Shown here: piece after piece, positions 1 to 9,799 of the stretch
How the letters are laid out: each line of letters opens with the position of its first letter
Position numbering within the stretch: the stretch's first letter is position 1
Source of the DNA: Protostelium mycophagum
Taxonomy: Eukaryota; Evosea; Variosea; Protosteliida; Protosteliaceae
Direction: 5' to 3'
Assembly: GCA_002081555.1 (NCBI GenBank)
Contig: KV921211.1
Location: 627-37,786 of the forward strand
DNA length: 37,160 nt
Program-made: the position numbers and the translations under genes
Notes under the pieces: generated by a model
Database searches by the model: none
Seen by the model: the letters and a program-made list of their open reading frames with translations, nothing else
What the model was told of the DNA's origin: nothing

Positions 1-299
<299 letters not shown>

Positions 300-604
300 A
301 TGTATCGAATGTACAATATAAAATTGACAACAATAACGTTATCTTTATTTGTATTCAAACCTACATGTCAACTCGTAATCGATAGAAACAATTTTCGAGT
401 ATGGTGAGTTTAGGGAACTTCGGTTACCATGTTGATCATATTTATTTTATTTTTCAAAAAAATTATCAATTTCTGTTTTTTTAAATATTTAAACATCTTA
501 AATATCCATCAGAAACAAGATCCTAAAACCCTAAGCGAGTTGATTTATTTACGTATGAGTATTATTGCGAAAGAAAGTTAAATACGGGGATCTGAGTGTA
601 CTTG
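300..604. other. Intergenic stretch between convergent genes
   Basis: A/T-rich 3' flank shared by the actin gene and the secreted-protein gene on the other strand. I see no convincing coding frame, repeat or RNA structure in it. Confidence 0.6.
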
Positions 605-1166
605 TCACCTCTGAATCCTGTGATGGTCAAGAGTTGAAACATCACAACAGTTCGTACCATTGGCGAAGGTCTTCTTGTTGTTCAAATGAAATTGCGATGC
701 TTGGCATATTTTTCTGAAGATGGGGGATTGTTTCCCGATGAGAACTTCGGTGTAATACCAGTTGTTCTTCTTGCAAGCAGAATCCAGGTAATAGTCTTCA
801 ACCTTCTCGTTGTCAGCTCCGTCTCCATCATCATCTTACCGTGTCATAAGCAGTTGGGCGGTAAGTGTTATCTGGGGCATTGCCTCGGACCAGCTTCACG
901 ATGGTGTATGAGTTGCACACTCCAGCCTGGAAGACCTTTTCGGAATCTACGGTTCCGCAGGAAGAGTCATCATATGTAGTGATAACCAAGCCTTTGGTGG
1001 TGTTCTGGATGCTAGTTGTGAAATGACCAACTGTTGTTAAGCAGTCACCCTTTGAATATACCACACGTGTCGGAGTGCCGGAACACCATGCAGTGGAGTA
1101 GGTGTACTGAACGTAGTAGTCGGCTGAAGCCACAGCGAGGAGAGTGAGGAGAAGGATGGCTTTCAT
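605..1166 (-). CDS. Small secreted protein, unknown function (2 exons)
   Basis: About 175 residues. The start is the ATG at 1166, because it opens a clear signal peptide (MKAILLLTLLAVASA) ending in a typical cleavage site. The mature part has several cysteines (TAWCSGTP, GDCLTTVG, DSSCGTVD, GVCNSYTI, DSACKKN, KICQAS, GTNCCDVS), suggesting a disulfide-bonded extracellular protein. Exon 1 is 1166-840 and exon 2 is 805-605. They are joined in phase 0 across a 34-nt GT-AG intron (839-806) containing CTGACAACGAG. Without splicing the frame stops after AYDTVR; with it, 67 further codons with matching cysteine content follow and end in TGA. I do not recognise the family. Secretion is a solid reading; function is not known. 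Confidence 0.8.
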
Positions 1167-1200
1167 GCTGTCTGGTGGCTGAAAATGCTCACCTTGGAAC

Positions 1201-1286
1201 ATCTCTTGGATACCGCCACGGGCTTGTCTCTCCTCTTATATGGTTCCCTTAATCTCTTGGGTACCGCCGCGGGCTTGTCTCACCTC
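1201..1286. repeat. Two-copy direct repeat, 35-bp unit at 51-bp spacing
   Basis: 1201-1235 and 1252-1286 are near-identical: each reads ATCTCTTGG, then TACCGCC, then GGGCTTGTCTC, with a few substitutions. The unit lies between the secreted gene's start (1166) and the WD40 gene's stop (1381), so it sits in the upstream region of the secreted gene and may be a duplicated regulatory element. TATA-like sequence on the minus strand lies between the copies. Confidence 0.75.
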
Positions 1287-1380
1287 CTGTCCGCTTGGAT
1301 CGGAAAAACCGGATAAACAGATTTCCCCATTGATCCGGATACAAAAAATGAAGGTGATAATAATGTGGGAAATTTTATTC

Positions 1381-3029
1381 TCATCCTGCCCATATTCTGA
1401 GCGTCCCGTCGAGGCTCCCACTGACAAGTACACCACCATTCATAATTGTGATGGACTGAACAGCTCCCGTGTGTCCTCTCAATGTCCTCAATACAGTGCC
1501 GTTGTAACTGCTCGTGTCTAAAATTAACACTTCTCCTTTCGAATTTCCCGCCGCCAACTAAAGATATCAGCTCGACGGTTTTTTGGAGATTTTTCGATTT
1601 TATTTTGAGATAAATGGAAAACCTTTACTTCTCCATCAGGAAGTGGAATCAGGCAGAGAAGGCCCTCCGTGAATTTATTTAGAGTCCTTGTACATTTTTG
1701 TTTATCCCAAATCTTGATCGTGTCATCGTGACTCGCGCTGGCCACCGCTAATATTCTCAATCGAATGAAACCCATCTACAACTGACCTCTCTCGTGTAAT
1801 TTGATCAAAGAACAGACCGGACCGGTATGTCCCGTCAAAGTCCTCAAACTCTGGCCATTCATCACATCCCATATAATTATGCTGCTGTCTAAGCTGCCTG
1901 AGGCGATGTCTCCATTGTCAAACTCGATTATAGAGGTGATCGTTTGGGTATGGCCTTGCAATGTGTGTCGACATCTGAATGAGGTCATCATGATGAGGTT
2001 AGGATTTTTATTAGGCTCACCTTCCCTCCTTTTTCCAGATTTTAAGATTTGAATCTTGACTTCCCGTGACAATTTCGTCGTTGGATAATTTTAATACAGC
2101 CGTTACGGCACCGGTGTGCCCTTTAAATATTTGTTTACATGCATGCTCCTCTATATTCCAAAGCCTCAAAGTGGTGTCATCCCCACCGCTGACGATGGTG
2201 TTGCTGTCTATTTCCTCGATACATCTGACCGCTCCGACGTGTCCTTTTGAAATTTGAATATTTAATTTGGCGGGAAGAACGTGTTACTCACCTTCGAAGG
2301 TGCGTTCGCACTGCCCGAAAGGATTCCACTGCTTAATGGATCCGTCTAATCCACAGCTGATCACTCCACCAGACCTCATTTTCATCACACTCATCACTCC
2401 TTCGTTGTGTGCTACAGGATGCATCAATTTTTCCAATTATTATCAATTTAAATTCAACTAAGAGGACAATTATAGATAATATTTACCTTTCATCGCCTTG
2501 CCGTCACCATCTTCCGAGAGTTCTAATAGAGATGGTTGTGAATTTGAGCGGCTCTCAGATGGACTGTCCGGTATCGCCTCAGTGGAAGAATTCGACATGC
2601 TTCTGCGCAGCGTGGAAGGCGAGTTTGCTCGTTTCCAACTCGTGTCATGCTGCCAAAGACATCAGATGCTTTCAGCACAAAGATGATACTTTGAGACAAC
2701 ACGTACCTCTCTTGTTGGCCTATTGCCAAGCAACGCTCTTCTGGGTGCCTCATCATCTGAAGGTTCTGGAACGCCATCCATTGACTTCTTGAGGATAGGA
2801 GACCATGGTGGTTTGGAAAGCTTACTGTCGGTTTGATTCTTTAATCTCTTCTCCTCTTCAAATGCCTTCCGAGCAGCTGTCAGCTCATCCCTCTCTTTCT
2901 GCAACTAAAATGGATGATTTAGGATATGTATGATCTTGAAGGTCAGATCACCTTCGCTCTCTCTTCTTCTATAGCCTTGAGAATCTCTTTCACGTGGAAA
3001 TCGACCTTCTCTAAGAGGCCACCACTCAT
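1381..3029 (-). CDS. Coiled-coil plus seven WD40 repeats, scaffold-type protein
   Basis: The N-terminus is charged and helical (EKVDFHVKEILKAIEEERAK, then LQKERDELTAARKAFEEEKR), then a Ser/Pro-rich linker (SWKRANSPSTLRRSMSNSS), then a beta-propeller. Blades read on the minus strand include SGGVISCGLDGSIKQWN, IVSGGDDTTLRLWN, IVTGSQDSNLKIWK, IASGSLDSSIIIWD, ASASHDDTIKIWD, LAAGNSKGEVLILD and LVSGSLDGTLRIWAG, which ends at TGA 1381-1383. That makes seven blades, a closed propeller used for protein interaction. At least seven exons. The join between the fourth and fifth blades (about 1776-1820) is uncertain: one solution is a 42-nt GTCTGT...TTGTAG intron. The start at 3029 (MSGGLLEKVD) is a choice; the helical frame stays open upstream to about 3095, so an upstream exon is possible. 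No RING, F-box or kinase domain is visible. Confidence 0.8.
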
Positions 3030-3180
3030 GTGTTGCGACAAAAATGACACTTTGCTCGCGAAATTTTCAAGCCGGTTGACACTTTCCACAGGCCTAAAAA
3101 ATAAAATCACCCAAGCTTCCTGCGAATATTTTTATTCTGGTTGCAAACACGGCATCCCTATCTATAACTATTTTCATTCT

Positions 3181-4896
3181 TCAACAATTCTTCAACAGGT
3201 AGGCATTGGATATCACTGTATACGTCATCACGAGCCACGATCACCATGCCCACCTTTAAATGAGATGGTGTTTTTGGCGTCAGTCAGGGAGGTCGATTTG
3301 AACACGATTCCCTCTCTCTGTTGTGTCTTCCTCAGCATGGAGAACCCTTCTCCCATCTTGATCACTTGGTCCAACGTTTTCCCGCCAAATTTCCAGTGCT
3401 GCTCCAACACGGGGGCGTCTGGGGGATGTCAATGTGACGTCATGTCAGGAGAAATCAAACTCACGGTCTTTATAATTGATCTCATGGAGAATCTGTTTTC
3501 TCTCTTTGCTGGTCGCGTACCTCCCTTCGTCTACAAAGTAGACGTCAAAGATGACCCATCTATACTTATCCAACTTGTAGATGTTTTTCTGAATCCCAGG
3601 CCCGATAAGTTCTCCTGCGAGATTTACTTCTTGTGAAATATTGAAATGAAAAACGACCTTGAAGGGCGATGTTTTGTCCATAGTTGGTGAGCTTCTCTTG
3701 CATGCCCAGCTCTTCGAGGCATCTAACTGCCGCAGACGTTTGGTCGTCTAAACTGAGCTTGATGTTCCTCGAGCACACACCGTATTCACCCTTGCTATTG
3801 ACGGTTCAGTGGTGATTTCACCGTTATGATTTTTTGGCGCCAAAAAATTATTATGTGGCTCTGCCACTTCAAAAACAGAACACCCAAATGTACAAAAGTA
3901 TATCGAGATTTCACTGGAAAAACGCGGTGACTGAGCTCCCCTCCAACTTCTCTGTTATTTCAAATTCTACGTCTGCGAATTTGGTCAAAAAATCAGGATG
4001 ACCCTGAATCCTTGGCTGGTCTGTCTTTCTCAAAAAAGTGGGAAAGGTGATGAGCTTCGTCCTCTGGATGTGTCCAGTGATGGAGACGCCTGAATCAATT
4101 CAATGTCTTAAAACAATAAATTCATAAGTTGAATTCTGTTTGTACATTCGTCTCTTCATGGCTTTGCCGCATAACAGCTCACTGTCATAGCACGCATAAC
4201 AGAAAAGTTGGCTCCAAATACGTTATAGAACATTGTGACGGGATTGAAGATGTATGTACTCACCCACATCGGGGATCTCATACTTGGTGATGCCAATGAA
4301 TTCTGTCAAGTTTGTGCCTGGTTGGAGGGATATTTCCACGTTGTTTGTATTATCTTTAAGTATCCAGTTCCCATCTTGATTGATGACCTGTACATTCTTG
4401 TCTGGATGGTGTTCCAAAAATTTGAGCCGGATGCAGTATCTGTGGCAGATCAGGATGAGAATTGAGATCATCTGTCAATTACCCTTGAGAGATCTGTCCT
4501 CTTAATTTGATGGTTTTGATGCGGAACTTGGCTTTGTCCAATTTATCATCGATGAAGATCTGGTTCGGTCGGAGGGAATAATCGCGAAGAACTTACCTGC
4601 CAGGGAGGAAGTATGCTATCGATTTCGCAGTATACGACGAGATCACCAACCTTTAGAGGTCAGAAATAAAAATATTGACGAAGTTCATCACCTGGTAAGC
4701 GCCCTTCTTCACGACCACCTTCCATCCTAATACAGTGGCCACTTCGATCACATCGGCGCCCTGATCGTCTTTAATGGTCGATTTAGAAGGAACATACCTC
4801 TATAGGGTCTAAAGCAGAGATGGTTTGAATGTAAGCCAGAGGTCTGTCCGAAGACTCTGGCATGTTGATCTCCAAGTTGTTCGTGGCCTCCTCCAT
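3181..4896 (-). CDS. ATP-dependent RNA ligase, OB-fold plus nucleotidyltransferase (Rnl5-like)
   Basis: Seals RNA strands through a ligase-AMP intermediate. The start at 4896 (MEEATNNLEINMPESSD) has an in-frame TAA just upstream. The N-terminal OB-type module reads DVIEVATVLGWKVVVKKGAY, GDLVVYCEIDSILPPWQ and RIKTIKLRGQISQG. The ligase domain shows motif I EKLEGSSVTAFF (Lys-x-x-Gly, adenylated lysine), GVCSRN, NIALQGELIGPGIQKN, motif III-like FDVYFVDEGRY, motif IV REGIVFKS and motif V SFKVISNAYLLKNC before TGA 3181-3183. The layout matches Deinococcus DraRnl and Naegleria NgrRnl, the Rnl5 family, which prefer nicked duplexes with a 3'-OH RNA end. About ten exons; the linker exons between about 4220 and 4480 (LTEFIGITKYEIPD) also fit. 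Divergent from G-alpha with about 205 bp between starts. Family call strong; cellular substrate unknown. Confidence 0.88.
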
Positions 4897-5101
4897 TTTG
4901 ATGGCTCTGAATTATGTGAGCCTCTGCATCCAAGAATCCATTCGGCGAAAAAGTGAAAAAAGCAGAAATTTGGTTCAACAATTCGAAAAGTTTTACCGTG
5001 TTGGTGATGCGGTTATTGCCGAGATAAAATTTCCATTAAAAAACACCAGAGGTTGACATTTCCTTGATGAAAGCGGGTGCCGTGTAGAACATCATCATAA
5101 T

Positions 5102-6723
5102 ATGGGAGGTGTCTGTTCAAGTGGTGAGCCACAGAGGACCGAGGACAATGAACGGATAAACAAGATCATCGCTCAAGACAAGAAAAAATTTCAAGAGGAA
5201 GTTCGTCTTCTATTACTCGGTACGTCTTCAGCGGGAATGTCTTGAGACACTTTCAGGGCCCTCTGATACAAAGGATACATGCTGATTTAGACTTTCAGGG
5301 GCTGGAGAATCAGGCAAATCTACTATTGCAAAACAGATGAAAATCATCCACCTCAATGGATTTGATGAAGAAGAGCGTGCAGGTTACAAAGAGGTATGCT
5401 TCTCTGAAAATCTGTACAATCTCGGCTGTGAGGTTGATTTGGACAGTTGATCCATTTCAATATAGTGAGTGCGATGAAAATGATGGTCAATGCCACCTAC
5501 TCTCTTAAAGTTCCGATTACCGACCCTGCCAATCACGAGGTAGATTTATCAGCATACTGTCTCTGTCTAAATCCAAGCAGGTGGCGGAACGTATTCTGAC
5601 TGATGAATCCTACTTCACAGAAACGATCACCCCAAGAATGTCGAAAGAGGTGAGATCCGTGAAAAGCAAAAGCGCTCACGTAACTAGATAATGCGCTTGT
5701 GGAACGATCCCAGCATCCAAGCTGTGTTTTATAGATCTTCAGAATATCAATTGCCAGACTCCACCGCATAGTGAGCGTACATTTTGAAGAATGAGGCAGT
5801 ATGATGACGTGAACAGTTACATGTCTGACCTATCGCGTATCACTTCACCTGATTATCTTCCTTCTGAACAAGATGTGCTGCGGTCACGTGTAAAGACGAC
5901 TGGAATCATAGAGACGACATTTTACCTCGACAAGATGTTTTTCAGGTGTGTTTTTATTCACAAAATTGCATCGTTCTCATATTTTTTTCGAAACAAATTT
6001 TTACAGAGGATTTTATTTATCAACACGCTTGGAATCCGTTATCTTGTCTTTAAATCCAATAAAATGTTGAATTAAAAACACAGAATGATGGATGTGGGAG
6101 GTCAGCGAAGTGAACGCAAGAAGTGAGTTTTTTCATAATATTCAAAACAAGAATAACGCGTTGTAGATGGATGCACTGTTTCTCTGATGTGACAGCCATT
6201 ATCTTCTGTGTTGCGCTGTCAGAGTACGATTTACGTCTATATGAAGACGCTTCAGTCAACAGGATGCACGAATCTCTGAAGCTGTTCCGGGAAATCTGTA
6301 ATTCGAGGTGGTTCTACGAGACTGCCATGATTTTATTCCTTAACAAGAAAGACATATTTGAAACCAAAATAAAGAAGGTGAGTCATCACGTGTCATCGGT
6401 GAATATGCTGACCTATTTGAAGATAGACCTTTCAGTCTGTTTCCCAGAATATGAAGGTAAGATTACAACGTTGTAGATGCGGGAAATAATATCTTTATAA
6501 TATTCAAAAATAAAATAAATATAAAATAAACGTTTTAGGGGGATTGAATTATGAGAACGCGGTCAAATTTATTCAAGATAAATTTTCACAACAGAACGAA
6601 TTCAACAAGAAATTAATGTACTGCCACCACACCTGTGCGACAGACACAAAGAACATAGAGGCTATATTCGGTGCAGTGAATGACGTCCTCTTGAGTAACA
6701 TTTTGGGAACTATAGGAGTGTGA
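5102..6723 (+). CDS. Heterotrimeric G-protein alpha subunit
   Basis: GTP switch protein coupling receptors to effectors at the plasma membrane. It starts MGGVCSSGE: Gly2 suits N-myristoylation and Cys5 palmitoylation. Guanine-nucleotide motifs in order: P-loop [18 protein letters not shown] (split after the first base of its first glycine codon by intron 5220-5298), switch [11 protein letters not shown] with the conserved Arg, G3 [12 protein letters not shown]4 FLNKKDIF, G5 CHHTCATDT. It ends SNILGTIGV then TGA. The helical-domain exons ([26 protein letters not shown]) are present, so length is near the usual 350 residues. About nine exons. One join (ending 5770, resuming 5800) implies a 29-nt intron. 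The last residues lack the cysteine modified by pertussis toxin in Gi proteins. The upstream receptor is not identifiable from the window. Confidence 0.93.
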
Positions 6724-6832
6724 TAAATATTGAGATCAATTTTCCAACACCTGTTCATTATAGACGATATAAAGATGTGTCCATTTGATTTCGTTTTATT
6801 CGTTGATGAAGATTAATGATTGTCTGATCCTC

Positions 6833-7510
6833 TTAGATCTGGCTGATTTGTCCGTTAGTGCACTTGTAGCCGGTGGTGTCGAAACATTGGTTTCCACACA
6901 TGGCTGTTCCCTTGTAGCAGAGTCCGCTAGATCCATCAGCCTTAGAGTAGCAGCTGTAGAAATTGGTGTCATAGCAAGCTCCGTTGCAGCAGGGCATGTT
7001 GGGTGCGCAGTTACATTGGGGGTTTATGACGGCTGCCTGAGGAATGGACTCAGAAGGGGGGTTGGTAGCTTGTGGCTGTTGCTGGGTGGCTGCCTCTTGG
7101 ACCTTGTTGTTGGGTGTGTTCTGAGCAGAGGCAGTGTTGTTCTTGGGTACACAGAGACCGTATGAGGTCTGGGTGAAAGGATCACAGACGTGATCAGAAT
7201 CACAGCATTCGCCCTGTCCGGCCTGAGAGATACAACCAGTAGTTCCCTTGGGGCAAGTCTGCCATGCGGGGTAAGAGCTAGTAGTGCAGGTAGTGGTGGA
7301 AGGGTCGATACAAGATCCAGTGTTGCAGATGTGACCTCTGAAATAAGAAGGACAACCGCAGTATTCGGTTCCGGCGTCACAGCAGATGGGGGTGACGCCC
7401 ATAGCCAAGTTACAGGTCTGGCCATCCTCGCAGGTGCTAGAACCACATGAAACAGAGGCGGAAGTGAGAGCGAGGTGGAAGAGGATGACGGCAATGCAGA
7501 AGGTCTTCAT
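6833..7510 (-). CDS. Secreted cysteine-rich protein with CNGACY-type modules, intronless
   Basis: Single exon of 225 residues with signal peptide MKTFCIAVILFHLALTSASV. The N-terminal half is packed with cysteines (CGSSTCEDGQTCNLAMG, ICCDAGTEYCGCPSYF). A Gln/Asn/Thr/Pro-rich linker follows, then two related C-terminal modules: CCNGACYDTNFYSC and MCGNQCFDTTGYKCTNGQI. The second pattern (C-G-x-x-C-Y/F-D...Y-x-C-x-NG) resembles small cysteine modules at the ends of some fungal and protist secreted glucanases, so a wall- or carbohydrate-binding role is possible; this is inference. The related motif ACNGACYSEDQ occurs in the gene starting at 37040. Both this gene and the one starting at 1166 have GACAGC directly before ATG. 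Confidence 0.85.
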   Translation of the reverse strand: MKTFCIAVILFHLALTSASVSCGSSTCEDGQTCNLAMGVTPICCDAGTEYCGCPSYFRGHICNTGSCIDPSTTTCTTSSYPAWQTCPKGTTGCISQAGQGECCDSDHVCDPFTQTSYGLCVPKNNTASAQNTPNNKVQEAATQQQPQATNPPSESIPQAAVINPQCNCAPNMPCCNGACYDTNFYSCYSKADGSSGLCYKGTAMCGNQCFDTTGYKCTNGQISQI

Positions 7511-7911
7511 GCTGTCACAGTCGTTAAGAGTCGTGCGTGTGTGTTGTTGCGTGTAGGTTTTTGTGATTTATGATCATCACCGCAGGGTATTCAAATCAGC
7601 GGCCCAAATCCCGGTGAAGTTTCATTCTCTTTTTCATAGGCGCATGAGAATCGTTGTCGCTGTCAAGATCTAGCCGTTATATGTCAAATTCAAAGCATCT
7701 TGGAGGAGAACGACCCTGCCAGGTCTTCTGATCATGAACCTGCTGATGGGTCGCCGAATAATAAATTATGAGAATCCCTTGTGTAAAGGTTCTCCCGCTC
7801 TTTCTGTCTGTTCAAACATATCATCACAAGCCTGAAAAAAGAACACTTCCATTTTGTTGATTTCTGGATTGGCTTTCGCGAGAATTGAGATGACATTGAA
7901 GATGACCAAGT
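7511..7911. other. Intergenic stretch; upstream region of secreted gene, 3' flank of next gene
   Basis: No convincing coding frame. It contains the promoter side of the gene starting at 7510 and the 3' side of the gene ending at 7912. No repeat or RNA gene seen. Confidence 0.55.
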
Positions 7912-8199
7912 CTATTTTTTCTTCTTTTGTTTCTTTGGCTGTGGAACATCTAAGCCCCCAGTATCTTCCTCATCTTCCTCATCCTCTTCATTATTTACAG
8001 CAAGGTTCACTGGCATCTTGACTGCTTTTAGGTTCTCAGAGAATATAGCGTTCACTCGTTGATAAACCTCCCGCATAGATTCAAGTGTGTGATTGAGTGG
8101 TTCATCTTCCGTTGGCTGCACAGTTGGTGTATGTTTGAGAATTGTCTTGTGTTCTGTGTTGTCTATTTGAATCTTAACGACTGCTCCTCCTCGTTGCAT
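7912..8199 (-). CDS. Small acidic/basic-tailed protein, unknown (Gon7-like layout?)
   Basis: Single open frame of 95 residues starting MQRGGAVVKIQIDNTEHKTI. A predicted helix (LNHTLESMREVYQRVNAIF) is followed by a run of Glu/Asp (NNEEDEEDEEDTGG) and a lysine-rich end (PQPKKQKKKK). The order of short beta strands, one helix with a VN...F pattern, acidic tract and basic end recalls Gon7, a small disordered KEOPS subunit, but there is no diagnostic motif, so this is only a suggestion. It is divergent from the gene at 8306 with 106 bp between starts, so the promoter region is probably shared. Basic tail could act in nuclear import. Confidence 0.6.
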   Translation of the reverse strand: MQRGGAVVKIQIDNTEHKTILKHTPTVQPTEDEPLNHTLESMREVYQRVNAIFSENLKAVKMPVNLAVNNEEDEEDEEDTGGLDVPQPKKQKKKK

Positions 8200-8305
8200 T
8201 TTGATCAGATCAGGATGATGTTTCCGAAGATCAGATCAAAGTGGTTGACACTACAACGACGGTCTGGATTGACATCCACCCATACTTTTAATACATCGGA
8301 GGACC

Positions 8306-9498
8306 ATGGAAACTCTGAGTCCCCCAAAGGTCAATCCTAATCTCAATACATCTAGCGAATTGCTGTTGGATGCACTCCGCAGAGACAAAGAGAGAATCAA
8401 ATTAGAAAGCGAATGGGCTAGTTCGAAGCCTCTGGTCAAATACTTCCAAGAGATCTTGTTATGGTGAATATTTTGAACTATATAAAATCTTAATGATTAA
8501 TAATAATTTAGGGAACATCGTCACACTCTGCGAACCTACATTAGAACACTTAGTTTTCCAACTGCTCTCGTATTTCTGGAGAGAGTGACGGATACTGGTT
8601 TGTCCACGCTCACATGGTGGTGTTTAGTGGCTCTCGTCGTAGTCATCCCTGGTCCTTTTATTCGTTGGGCTTGGTCTCGCATTTTCTCCAAGATGGAGGC
8701 ACGTGCCGCCAAAGGGTGACAAATCATCATGTATTTTATGTTATGGCCGTATCAGTATTGTTCATTTCTGAACCCTACAGTGCCTCTGGTGATTCTGAGA
8801 CAGAATTATGGAGATTGATTATTAAAGTGCAGCTTGTATACCGCTGCGACCTTCAATCAAACCTTCAGAGTCTTCTCCGTTACAGAAAAGAAAACAGCAC
8901 CAAGGTACATTGTTCGAATCCATCCATCTCTTAACCATTCCAGTTCACGATGCATTGCAGTCTGATCTTATTGCTTCTCTTTGGATTAGCCAACCAGTTT
9001 GATTTGTACAACACTCTCGTCTTCTTTGTTTACGCTTGTCTTCTATTGCCAGGCTTCATCCATCAGGAGGTACATCTTGTTCTCGCAATCATCAACTTAG
9101 GAAATGATTTCTGACACAAACAAGATCCCCAAAAAAATGTGGGAGAAAGTCAGAGACCACCCCACCTACCAAAGCAAGGTATTTTTTATATCTCAACGTT
9201 GCAATTCTTAACATCATGGCTGCAATATCCATGTCTCGAAAACCAAGAAAAAGAATACTCATGAGACCAGGTCGCTCCTCATGTGCGCACTGCCGGTATC
9301 ATGCTGGGAGCTATCCCTCCCCCTCCCCCTCCAGAGACACCTTCCGAACCAGTGAGCTTGAACAACAGCAGCACCGGCGAAAAGATCGGGACGGCCAACA
9401 TCACCCTCACTGCTGGTGACGGATCCACTGTCTCTACAAAGGTTACAGCCACCGCACACACCGGCACCGCACCTCTCCCTCTGCCCACGAAGGCATAA
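8306..9498 (+). CDS. Membrane protein with two hydrophobic hairpins, reticulon/ARL6IP1-like
   Basis: Starts METLSPPKVNPNLNTSSEL in a good context (GACCATGG). A cytosolic helix (LLLDALRRDKERIKLESEWA) is followed by hairpin 1 (FPTALVFLERVTDTGLS, TLTWWCLVALVVVIPGPFI) and, after splicing, hairpin 2 (SLILLLLFGLANQFDL, YNTLVFFVYACLLLPGFI). The two paired hydrophobic segments, each ending in a P-G turn, separated by a hydrophilic loop, are the layout of reticulon-homology proteins that shape ER tubules. The C-terminal tail is Pro/Thr-rich (GAIPPPPPPETPSE). About six exons, including an apparent 31-nt intron (9070-9100). A 42-nt stretch (8827-8868) could be a stopless intron or coding. Family call is inferred from topology only. 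Confidence 0.62.
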
Positions 9499-9799
9499 AC
9501 AATAGATGTGATCTGGATAATATAATCATGTTGTCATGTCAAAAATGAAGTGTGCGTGTTGAAATGGATTTAGAGGTGCGGGAAATCACACTGGGATAAC
9601 CTCTATGGTGATAGATTGAGAGACCAGGCTGTTCCTGATTTAGAGGGGAAGACATCACAAGACCAGGCTGAACAGCCCTAACGGTAGAATTTTCAAATCT
9701 TTGAAACGGCTTCTCCTTGCATCAAACGCCAAGAGGACCGCACAACCCGATCCGCTATGAACTTAGTGAGATCGAGAATTCCATCTGTCCGACTGATGC
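9499..9799. other. Intergenic stretch with short direct repeats
   Basis: No coding frame found. GATTTAGAGG occurs twice (near 9570 and 9638) and AGACCAGGCTG twice (near 9622 and 9659), so the segment looks partly duplicated. It lies directly upstream of the SH3 gene and may hold its promoter. Confidence 0.5.

Noticed and set aside
2926-3636. 236-codon open frame on the plus strand, the longest antisense frame here
   Set aside because: It lies opposite exons of the WD40 and RNA ligase genes and its sequence has no domain; the minus-strand reading shows clear family motifs.
7024-7494. 156-codon alternate frame inside the secreted gene at 6833-7510
   Set aside because: Shadow frame in the same strand; the other frame has a signal peptide and ordered cysteines.
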